From the NCBI GenBank assembly GCA_022750335.1, contig JAKIVX010000001.1, positions 5,350 to 69,349 on the forward strand: 64,000 bases of DNA, in the 5' to 3' direction. The stretch is from Thermoplasmata archaeon. GTDB taxonomy: Archaea > Thermoplasmatota > Thermoplasmata > Lutacidiplasmatales > UBA184. Made by a program: the position numbers and the translations under genes. Below, piece by piece: positions 56,404 through 64,000 of this stretch (the first letter of the stretch is position 1; every line of letters starts with the position of its first letter). The notes beneath the pieces are model-generated. The model saw nothing but the letters and a program-made list of their open reading frames with translations, was not told the DNA's origin and searched no databases.

Positions 56404-57855
56404 ATGCGACGCACCAAGATTCTCGCCACCGTAGGGCCGTCTACCGGGTCCTCTGAAGGGCTGGGAGGCCTCCTACGTGCGGGCGTCGACGGACTCCGGT
56501 TGAACTTGGCCCACGGGACCTCCGAGCAACATCGGGCGACGCTTCGCGCGATGCACGCCGCATCCCGACAGGCCGGCCGCGAAGTGGCCATCGTCGCGGA
56601 TGTCCCTGGACCCAAGATCCGCATCGGCCCCCTCGTCGGAGAGGAGGTCATCCTCGCCGTGGACCAAACTTGGACTCTGGATGGGGAGGCGGCGCCCGGC
56701 GATGCGCGTCGGGTCCGCCTCGAGGTTCCAAGCCTAAAAGGTGTGGCCAAGGTCGATGATCCCCTCCTCCTGGGAGACGGCAGCGTTGAACTCCGGGTGA
56801 CCGCCGTCCGACCGACTTCGTTCGACGCACGGGTGCTGAGCGGGGGTCGGGTGCGCTCGCAGACCGGAGCCTACCTTCCACGCGCCCGCACGAACACCGC
56901 GGCGTTCTCGGCCGAGGACCGGAGGATGGCGGAGGTGGCCCTCGCCGAAGGGATCGACTATCTTTCCCTCTCGTTCGTCCGGGACTCGGTCGACCTCGTG
57001 GCCGCACGTCGGTGGCTCGACAAGCAACCAGAGGGGGCAGAGGTGGGACTCATCGCCAAGATCGAACGAGCCGAGGCGTTGAAGTCGATCGACGGGATCC
57101 TCAAGGATTCAGACGGCATCATGGTGGCACGAGGCGACCTCGGGATCGAGGTACCCCTCGAACGACTCGCCCTCGAGCAGAAGGACCTCGTGGCGCGCGC
57201 CAATGGGGCCGGACGGTTCGTCATCGTCGCCACGCAGGTACTCCTCAGCATGGTCGAGAGTCCGCGGCCGACCCGGGCGGAGGCGACGGATGTGGCGAAC
57301 GCGGTGCTGGACGGCGCCGATGCGGTCATGCTGAGCGAAGAAACAGCGATCGGTCGGTACCCGAACGAAGCGGTCGGATGGCTCGATCGGATCATGAGGG
57401 CCACCGAACCCTCCTTCGATCCCCGAAGGACTCGGGACCTGATCCGCGGTTTTCCCCCCGACCCGGCAACGCTTCCCGAACGCTCGGTCGCCGCGGCCGC
57501 GGTCGCACTCGCCGAAGGGGTTCGGGCGAGCGCGATCGTCACCCCGACGCACAGCGGACGAACCGCGCGTCTGATCGCGGCCCTTCGGCCGGGTTGCCCC
57601 GTCGTGGCGCTCGCCCGACGATCGGCCGTCCGGCGCAAACTCGCCCTCATCCGCGGGGTCGATGCACGTCCCTCCCCGACCCAGGGAAAGATCATGGACC
57701 TTCGCCACCAGGCCATTGACCTCGCACGGACCTCCGGCCTCGCGAAGCTGGGCCCCATCGTCCTTACGTTGGGATTCCCCGTGGACGGTCGTCCCACCAA
57801 CCTGGTCACGCTGGTCGATCCGTCTGAGGTCGCGGAAGGACCGACTCCCCGATAG
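56404..57855 (+). CDS. pyk: Pyruvate kinase
   Basis: RRTKILATVGPSTGS; GLRLNLAHGT; DSDGIMVARGDLGIEVPLE; VMLSEETAIGRYP. Confidence 0.95.
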   Translation: MRRTKILATVGPSTGSSEGLGGLLRAGVDGLRLNLAHGTSEQHRATLRAMHAASRQAGREVAIVADVPGPKIRIGPLVGEEVILAVDQTWTLDGEAAPGDARRVRLEVPSLKGVAKVDDPLLLGDGSVELRVTAVRPTSFDARVLSGGRVRSQTGAYLPRARTNTAAFSAEDRRMAEVALAEGIDYLSLSFVRDSVDLVAARRWLDKQPEGAEVGLIAKIERAEALKSIDGILKDSDGIMVARGDLGIEVPLERLALEQKDLVARANGAGRFVIVATQVLLSMVESPRPTRAEATDVANAVLDGADAVMLSEETAIGRYPNEAVGWLDRIMRATEPSFDPRRTRDLIRGFPPDPATLPERSVAAAAVALAEGVRASAIVTPTHSGRTARLIAALRPGCPVVALARRSAVRRKLALIRGVDARPSPTQGKIMDLRHQAIDLARTSGLAKLGPIVLTLGFPVDGRPTNLVTLVDPSEVAEGPTPR

Positions 57856-58963
57856 CCCCCGCGGGACCGGTCGTCGGCCGGTGGCCGGTCACGAAGTAGA
57901 GCAGAGGGAGGGTGGCCAGCCCTACGGTACCGGCAAAGAACCAGGCGTCCGTGTAGCCATCGTAGGCCGCGATGTACGCGAACGCGATCGCGAGACCGCT
58001 GCCCACGAAGATCTGGACCGCGTTCACGAGAGCGAGCCCGAGTGAGAGCCCTTCGACCGAGGTCTCGGGCAGGTAGGTGGGGAGCAGGTAGAGGACGGCG
58101 AACGTCGCTCCGGCGAGAACCCCCAGAAGGACGAACAGGGGTACGAGAAGGACGAGCGATGCGAACGGGATCAGGAAGGTCTCGACCGCCGCACACGCCC
58201 CGAAACCGGCCAGGATCCAGCGCATGTCCAATCGCCGTTCTCCGAGCCAACCGCCGAGCGGACCCCCGACGATCTCGAGGGCGATCATGAGGGTCGGGAG
58301 GCCCGCGGCCACACCGAGGCTCCACGACGGGTGGACCGAGTGGGCGTACTGCACGAAGTACTGGGCCGCGACGTAGAAGACGGTCCAGAGGCCGATGAAG
58401 GAGAGGGCCAGGGCCCAGAGATCCCGCGAGCGGAGGATGGGCCGGCTCGCTGCCCACAGCTCCCGCAGGGTCCGATCCCCTCGGAGCGACTCGGTCTTCG
58501 GGAGCACGAACGGAGCGAGGGCGGTCGCGAGCAGCAGTCCGATGCCCCCCAGGGCGAGCGCCCAACCCCATCCCCACGCCTCGCCGATGAAGGCTCCGGC
58601 GAACAGACCGATCCCCGACCCGACGTTAAATCCGGCATTGTAGATCCCCACGACCGGGCCGCGCGTGCCGACCGGATAATACGAGGTGATCAGGGCGAGT
58701 GCCGGCGCAAAGAAGAACGCCGCCCCGGCGCCCGCGCCGAATCGGAGGGCCGCGAGGACCATCCAATTGGGCGAGAAGGCGGAGGCGAGCGAGAAGAGGC
58801 CCATGACGGCCAGAGCCGCGATCGAAACGGTCCGGTTCCCCCATCGGAGGGCGGCCAGCCCCGCCGGGATCTGGAAGATTCCTGCGCCCGCGAGGAACGC
58901 CCCGAGAACGATCCCGAGTTCGGGAGTGGTCGCCCCCAGCGCGCTACCCAAGAGAGGAAGCAC
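57806..58963 (-). CDS. MFS transporter
   Basis: Twelve-TM-like hydrophobic profile; overlaps the pyk 3' end. The upstream in-frame sequence FLARSVYAFNWYNVGAVLPLLG suggests the real start lies further upstream (~59050). Confidence 0.82.
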   Translation of the reverse strand: MLPLLGSALGATTPELGIVLGAFLAGAGIFQIPAGLAALRWGNRTVSIAALAVMGLFSLASAFSPNWMVLAALRFGAGAGAAFFFAPALALITSYYPVGTRGPVVGIYNAGFNVGSGIGLFAGAFIGEAWGWGWALALGGIGLLLATALAPFVLPKTESLRGDRTLRELWAASRPILRSRDLWALALSFIGLWTVFYVAAQYFVQYAHSVHPSWSLGVAAGLPTLMIALEIVGGPLGGWLGERRLDMRWILAGFGACAAVETFLIPFASLVLLVPLFVLLGVLAGATFAVLYLLPTYLPETSVEGLSLGLALVNAVQIFVGSGLAIAFAYIAAYDGYTDAWFFAGTVGLATLPLLYFVTGHRPTTGPAGAIGESVLPRPQTDRPA

Positions 58964-59055
58964 GGCGCCGACGTTGTACCAATTGAAGGCGTAAACGGAA
59001 CGGGCGAGGAAGAGCGCGGAAGCGGCTTTCCGCCGGGTCGGAGGCGAAAGCGCGC

Positions 59056-60006
59056 TCAGGGGATCCTCGCCGGAACTTCTCCATGGGTCTCGAAGTATCG
59101 GAGGAACCCCTTCGCGGCGAGGTCGTAGCCCGAGACGAGCGATTCGCGTTCCGCCTCCGACGGGGACACGCCCTCCGCGCGCAGGGTCACCGCATCATGC
59201 ATCTCGAGACGGCTCGCGATGAAGTCCGGGTCCGGATTCTCGCGGGCCGCGACGAGCGCGACCTCCCTCCATTCGATCACGATCGCCCGGTACCGGGCGA
59301 GGTCGGCCGGCCCGTCGGTGCTCGGTCCAAAGTGGCTGAACAGGACGAACCGCGGGTCCCGGGCCCGCATCGCTTCCAGGCTGGCGAAGAGCAGGTCCAG
59401 GTCGAGGTCGGGTGGAGGGACGGCGGGTCGAAGGTGGGGACTTCGTTCGAGTCGCACCCCGGCGCCATCTCCGGTGAAGATTCCTCGGAGGCGTGTATCG
59501 AAGAACGCGAGGTGGTGCTTCGCGTGACCGGGAGTCGCGATGACCTCGAGCTCTCCGCCCAGGAGAGGGAATCGCTCGCCGCCGTGCAGGGCCCCGATCC
59601 GAGGCACGGGGACCGGCAGGATCGTTCCCCATAGTGGGTCGGCGGCCGCGCCCCACGCCCGACGCGCACTCGCGATCAGTCGCGTCGGGTCGACGAGGTG
59701 GGGGACTCCAAGTTCGTGGGCGAAGAACTGAGCTCGGGGGAGCACTTCCGCGAGAGCACCGACCCCGCCCGCATGATCGAGATGAATGTGCGTGACGAAG
59801 ACCCGTCGGACCTCCTCGGGGGTGACCCCTGCGGCCCGCAATCCGCCCAGCAGGGCGTCCCGACACGTCGTGGGGCCGGTTTCGAGGAGGTTCCACCCGT
59901 CGTCCGAGGGGAGCAAGTAGGCGGCGACCAGCCCTTCCGTGTCCCGAAAGTCGAGATCGAGCAGCAGTCGCCCCTCGCCGAGCTCGCGCGCCTGTGGTCG
60001 CCGCAC
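59056..60006 (-). CDS. Metallo-beta-lactamase-fold hydrolase
   Basis: VFVTHIHLDHAGG; TPGHAKHHLAFFD; FTGDGAG. Confidence 0.9.
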   Translation of the reverse strand: MRRPQARELGEGRLLLDLDFRDTEGLVAAYLLPSDDGWNLLETGPTTCRDALLGGLRAAGVTPEEVRRVFVTHIHLDHAGGVGALAEVLPRAQFFAHELGVPHLVDPTRLIASARRAWGAAADPLWGTILPVPVPRIGALHGGERFPLLGGELEVIATPGHAKHHLAFFDTRLRGIFTGDGAGVRLERSPHLRPAVPPPDLDLDLLFASLEAMRARDPRFVLFSHFGPSTDGPADLARYRAIVIEWREVALVAARENPDPDFIASRLEMHDAVTLRAEGVSPSEAERESLVSGYDLAAKGFLRYFETHGEVPARIP

Positions 60007-60015
60007 GGACGGGTC

Positions 60016-60732
60016 TCAGCGGATTGGGAGGAGGCCGTAGTAGAGTCCGATGTAACTCGAAACGGCGAGGACAACGGCGACGGCCATGGCCCCGACCCAG
60101 GTCGACAGGCTCCACGTCAGGACCTTACGCCCGTCGAGCGGTCCGAACGGGATGAGGTTGAAGGTCGCAAACCATCCGTTGATGAACGCGAGGAACAGGA
60201 GCCAGACGGCGAGTCCCGATCCCGCCAGGATCGCGACCATCGCGGCGGCGTAGAACGTGACCGAGAAGACCATATTGATCGCAGGTCCGGCCAGCGCCGT
60301 CCGGCCCCAATCTTGCGGATTCCCCATTCCTCCGATGACCGTCGCGCCCGGCGCCGCGAAGAGGATTCCCGAAAAGGCGGAGATGACGAGCGAGAAGACC
60401 AGCCAGAGCGGAGACATCCGGAACTCGGCCCAATAGCCACGTCGCTGGGCGGAGACCTTGTGCGCCATCTCATGGGCGACGAACCCGGTCAGGGCCGCGA
60501 CCGCCGCGACCAGGGCGATCTCTAGGAGGAAACCGACCGAGAGGCCGCCGGAAAACCCCGAAACACCCCCGACGATGACGAAGATGATGTCCAGCGTGAG
60601 GACGGTGAACGCGAGACCCACATCCCGAAGTTCCCGAGGGGACGTGGTCACCCGGCCCACGGCCGGCTGGGAGCCGACCACCCGTGCGGTCGTCGGTGTG
60701 TACGCGTACGGAAAATTGCCCCCCGACGTCAT
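60016..60732 (-). CDS. Site-2 protease-like (M50) membrane metalloprotease
   Basis: FVAHEMAHKVSAQRRGYWAEF; NLIPFGPLDGRKV. Confidence 0.9.
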   Translation of the reverse strand: MTSGGNFPYAYTPTTARVVGSQPAVGRVTTSPRELRDVGLAFTVLTLDIIFVIVGGVSGFSGGLSVGFLLEIALVAAVAALTGFVAHEMAHKVSAQRRGYWAEFRMSPLWLVFSLVISAFSGILFAAPGATVIGGMGNPQDWGRTALAGPAINMVFSVTFYAAAMVAILAGSGLAVWLLFLAFINGWFATFNLIPFGPLDGRKVLTWSLSTWVGAMAVAVVLAVSSYIGLYYGLLPIR

Positions 60733-61631
60733 GCCGCGATCTCCGAAGTGTCGAGGGCGCGAACTGGCATCGGCGGACTCCACACGTCTCGGGCGATGAG
60801 GTGACGTACCAGGTCGATGCCGTCCGCGAGTCGAGGGCCGGGGCGACTGAAATAGGCCTCATCGACCACGAACGTGCCCAAGCGGGGGCTCAACGACGCG
60901 AGGGCCGCGCGTGCCGGAGAGCGGTCCAACTCGAGTTCGGTGCGTTCGACGCTGAAGCTGCACGGGCTGACGATGACGAGGTCGGGGGGGCCGTAGGCGA
61001 GGGTGGGCCAATCCGTCCGCACTCCGGGAGTTCCCGATTCGGTGCCCATCGGTACACCCCCGGCCCGGAGGATCATGTCCGGCGTCCACAGGCCCGCCAG
61101 GATCGGCGGGTCGAGCCACTCCAGTACCGCGACGATCGGGGGGTCGTCGGCAGGCCGAAAGGCCGAACGGCGTCGTAGTTCCCCGGCTAATCGGATGCCG
61201 GCCTCCAAGTCCTCGAGGGCGACGCCGACCGTTTCGATCGAATTCCAGACCTCGTCGAGCGAGCGGGGCGTGAGGGAGACGACGGTCGGCCGGATGCCGG
61301 CTTCGGCACACGCCGCGTCCACTTCACTCCCGGTGACCGAGCAAACTCCGCAGAGGTCCTGCGTCAGCAGGAGATCGGGTCGCAACTCGCGCAAGAGTGG
61401 GACATCCAGGGAATACAGGCTCTCTCCACGGCCTCGCGCGGCCCGCACGCGTGCATCGATCACGGCGGAGGGGGCCGCCCCGTCCCAGGCGCGGGCCGCC
61501 ATCACGACGGGGAGCGAACGCACTTCGGCCGGGTGGTCGCACTCGGCGCTACGTCCTACCAGGTCGGCGGGATGGCCGAGCGCGCACACGATCTCGGTAG
61601 CGCTGGGGAGCAACGAAACGACCCGCATCAT
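60729..61631 (-). CDS. BtuF/FepB-like ABC substrate-binding protein
   Basis: RVVSLLPSATEIVCALGHPADLVGRSAECDHP; LRPDLLLTQDLCGVC. Confidence 0.85.
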   Translation of the reverse strand: MMRVVSLLPSATEIVCALGHPADLVGRSAECDHPAEVRSLPVVMAARAWDGAAPSAVIDARVRAARGRGESLYSLDVPLLRELRPDLLLTQDLCGVCSVTGSEVDAACAEAGIRPTVVSLTPRSLDEVWNSIETVGVALEDLEAGIRLAGELRRRSAFRPADDPPIVAVLEWLDPPILAGLWTPDMILRAGGVPMGTESGTPGVRTDWPTLAYGPPDLVIVSPCSFSVERTELELDRSPARAALASLSPRLGTFVVDEAYFSRPGPRLADGIDLVRHLIARDVWSPPMPVRALDTSEIAA

Positions 61632-61661
61632 CGGTCCGACCGGGCTCGAGGCGGGGCGGGC

Positions 61662-62759
61662 CTACTTAGGTTTACGGGCGGAAGGTCGCCCGCGCGAGCG
61701 TTTTGGCGTCCGGGGCGGCACCTTGGAAGGGACTCGGGTGCGACGACCCGGGGGGGCGCTGCGGAGGTGGGCCCGGACCTTCGCCGCGTCCTCCCCGGTG
61801 GGAGCCGAGCTCGGAGGAGGCAGTCCCAGATGTTGGCATAAAACGGCCTCGCGCTCGATCGGAAGGCCCAAGCGACGGGCCTCGGCCCTCTCCTTCGCGC
61901 CCTCCCGCTCCATTCCAAGCTTCGATTTAGCGACCCCGAGCAGGAACCGCAACTGGGCCTCCTCCGGAGTTCGTTCGAGCAGAGCCTCGATCTCGATACG
62001 GGCTCCGGCCCAGTCATTAAGGTCGACCAGGGCCGCGACCAAGTGCGCACGCACTTCGAGCCGAGCCTGATCTTCCGCGAGGAGCGCCCGATACATCTCG
62101 ATCTCGTCGCGGGGACGCGCTCGGGCCCCGTACGCGGCCGCCAGACCCAATCGGGCCTCGACGTTGTCGGGGCGGTTCGCGGCCAATTCCCGGAACACGC
62201 GCTCGGCGTCGTCCACGAGTCCGAGACCGAGCAAGGATCGCCCGATCCCAATCTTCGCGGGCGCGTACTCCGGCTTGAGGGTGGCAGCCTGTCGGTAGAA
62301 TCTGAGGGCGAGTGCGGGCACGCCCCAGTCCAGCCAGGTCCGGGCTCGGCTCATCACCGCGTCCAACTGGTGCGCGCTGGGCAAGAGGCGGCGGGGGCGC
62401 GCGGCGAGCGCCCTCGGTTCCTGTCCGAGGTAGGCCTCGAGTCCCAATTGGCGGGCGAGCTCGAGGAACCGCGTCCCCTCGACCACCGTCGCACCCCGCC
62501 GAAGGACCTCTTCGGTAATCGCGAGTGGGAGTCGCCCGGGGGTCAGCACCACGAGGTGGACGGGAAGTTCGTCCCCCTCCCCGAACAGTCGGCGAATCGT
62601 CTCGAGCGATACCTGGTCGGGATCCTCGAGGAAGGCGTAGAGGAAGCCATCCCCCGTCCGGACGGTCAGGCCCTCGGGCGTGGGTCGGGCCGCGTCGAGT
62701 CGTTGGCCCATCGCCTCCACCAGGCCACTCGCGAGTTCGACGAAGGGTCCGGTCGCCAT
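61662..62759 (-). CDS. TPR-repeat protein with basic C-terminal tail
   Basis: TPR-like helices (ALRFYRQAATLKPEYAPAKIGIGRSLLGLGLVDDAERVFRELAANRPDN); tail RRTRVPSKVPPRTPKRSRGRPSARKPK. Confidence 0.75.
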   Translation of the reverse strand: MATGPFVELASGLVEAMGQRLDAARPTPEGLTVRTGDGFLYAFLEDPDQVSLETIRRLFGEGDELPVHLVVLTPGRLPLAITEEVLRRGATVVEGTRFLELARQLGLEAYLGQEPRALAARPRRLLPSAHQLDAVMSRARTWLDWGVPALALRFYRQAATLKPEYAPAKIGIGRSLLGLGLVDDAERVFRELAANRPDNVEARLGLAAAYGARARPRDEIEMYRALLAEDQARLEVRAHLVAALVDLNDWAGARIEIEALLERTPEEAQLRFLLGVAKSKLGMEREGAKERAEARRLGLPIEREAVLCQHLGLPPPSSAPTGEDAAKVRAHLRSAPPGRRTRVPSKVPPRTPKRSRGRPSARKPK

Positions 62760-62788
62760 CGAGAATGCGAACGCCGGGTGTGTTAAAT

Positions 62789-63877
62789 ATGATGGCCGTC
62801 AAGCGGCAACTTGCCGTGGACCTCGCCGCGCTGTATCGGTACCTCCCCGCGCTGGAGCGCGAGCTGCAAAAGGACTACGCCGCCGCCCGCCGTCAGGCTC
62901 CTCCCGTCCTACGACCGTACGTCGATGTCAATCGAGACTTCACGCTGCGCGGCGGGAAGCGCTTTCGTGCGATCCTCGTGCTCGCGGGGTACCATCTGGC
63001 CACCGGCCGCGCCCCGCGATCGGCGATCTCGGCCGCAGCCGCGCTCGAACACTTCCAGAGTTGGATGCTCATCCACGATGACATCATCGACCACTCCGAG
63101 GAGCGCCGAGGAGGCCCCGCGGTCCATCGCCAACTCGCCACCGAGCACCGCTCCTCGGGACGCGACGGCTCGAGCGAGGACTATGGGATCGGGATCGGGA
63201 TCACACTCGGGGACCTCGAAGAACCGTTCACGGTCGAAGCGATCCTCGGGACGCAGGCTCCTCCCTCGGCTCGCCTCGCCGCGCTCGCGGAGTATGTACG
63301 GATGACGCGGCTGACCGCCTACGGCCAGCTGCTCGACATCCGGAACGGAACCCTCCCTCCCGGGGACGTCAGCGAGCGGGACGTTCTGGACGTCCATCGG
63401 CTCAAGTCGGCGATCTACACCGTCGTCTCTCCGCTGCGGGTGGGCGCCCTTCTCGGTGGAACCAAATCGGATTCCCTCACCGACCTCGAAGCGGCCGGGA
63501 CCGATCTCGGGATCGCGTTCCAACTCCGTGACGACGTGCTCGGCGCCGGGTTTGACGCCGACGAGTCGGGGAAGAGCGCGAACGACCTAGTCGAGGGCAA
63601 GCGCACGTTGCTGGTAGTACGCGCCTGGCAGAAAGGCTCCGCCGAGGACCGCGCCCGGCTCGAGCGGGTCCTGGGACACCCGCAGGCGGCCCCCGAAGAT
63701 GTCGCGCGCGCTCGGGAAGCGATCCGGTCGACGGGGAGCCTCGAGTACTCGGAGCATCGGATCGCCCAATTGACCCAACGTGCGCTCGAGAAACTGGATA
63801 AAAGTCGTCAGATCCCCGCGCGCGGGAAGCCGCTCCTGCACGAGATCGCGGACAAGTTGGTCCGCCGACGATCGTAG
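62789..63877 (+). CDS. Polyprenyl (geranylgeranyl/farnesylgeranyl-type) diphosphate synthase
   Basis: GGKRFRAILVLAGY; HDDIIDHSEERRGGPAVH; FQLRDDVLGAGFD. Start trimmed from 62525. Confidence 0.9.
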   Translation: MMAVKRQLAVDLAALYRYLPALERELQKDYAAARRQAPPVLRPYVDVNRDFTLRGGKRFRAILVLAGYHLATGRAPRSAISAAAALEHFQSWMLIHDDIIDHSEERRGGPAVHRQLATEHRSSGRDGSSEDYGIGIGITLGDLEEPFTVEAILGTQAPPSARLAALAEYVRMTRLTAYGQLLDIRNGTLPPGDVSERDVLDVHRLKSAIYTVVSPLRVGALLGGTKSDSLTDLEAAGTDLGIAFQLRDDVLGAGFDADESGKSANDLVEGKRTLLVVRAWQKGSAEDRARLERVLGHPQAAPEDVARAREAIRSTGSLEYSEHRIAQLTQRALEKLDKSRQIPARGKPLLHEIADKLVRRRS

Positions 63878-63889
63878 CGCGGACGCGAA

Positions 63890-64000
63890 TTATTCCGACG
63901 ATGCCCCGCCGGGGGCTGGGCCAGCGGCCAGACCCTGCGCCTGTAGGGCTTGAGTCAGTTCCTGCTGCATCGAGGTGTAGCGCTCTTTGAGGTGGTTTTC
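63890..64000 (-). CDS. C-terminus of a coiled-coil protein, possibly prefoldin-like (runs off window)
   Basis: Reverse strand ENHLKERYTSMQQELTQALQAQGLAAGPAPGGASSE-stop. Confidence 0.4.
   Translation of the reverse strand, partial: ENHLKERYTSMQQELTQALQAQGLAAGPAPGGASSE

Noticed and set aside
56958-58577. 539-aa minus-strand ORF over pyruvate kinase and the MFS gene
   Set aside because: Shadow of pyk (antisense) and out of frame with the MFS gene.
63184-63207. GGGATC tandem triplet (gggatcgggatcgggatc) in the prenyl synthase
   Set aside because: In-frame Gly-Ile repeat of only three units inside a coding region; probably neutral.

Overview
High-GC archaeal chromosome segment. TFB, aIF5B, archaeal-type TruD, NOG1-like GTPase, KaiC/RadA-like ATPases, a Y-family polymerase, thermopsin and many ESGLPxGTxWSV-repeat surface proteins together suggest a Thermoplasmatota-like organism (inference). 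Most of the window is compact housekeeping: two-subunit glycine decarboxylase, NAD kinase/IMPase, radical SAM, a pst phosphate operon with a fused PstC-PstA, CysC, three MFS transporters, pyruvate kinase, tRNA-Gln, polyprenyl synthase. The accessory-looking part is about 41.7-56.1 kb. It holds four large predicted secreted or surface proteins: a glycosidase-like domain on a 15-repeat stalk, a thermopsin lacking a C-terminal anchor, a phospholipase C/acid phosphatase-family enzyme, and an A-B-A-B-A repeat protein. A related repeat protein lies at 19.2-21.7 kb beside a pair of KaiC-like ATPases, one with a degenerate Walker A motif. I saw no rRNA, CRISPR array, transposase or prophage. Many ORFs in the supplied track are antisense artefacts of high GC and were not called. 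All calls are by eye from sequence and motifs; no database search was run.
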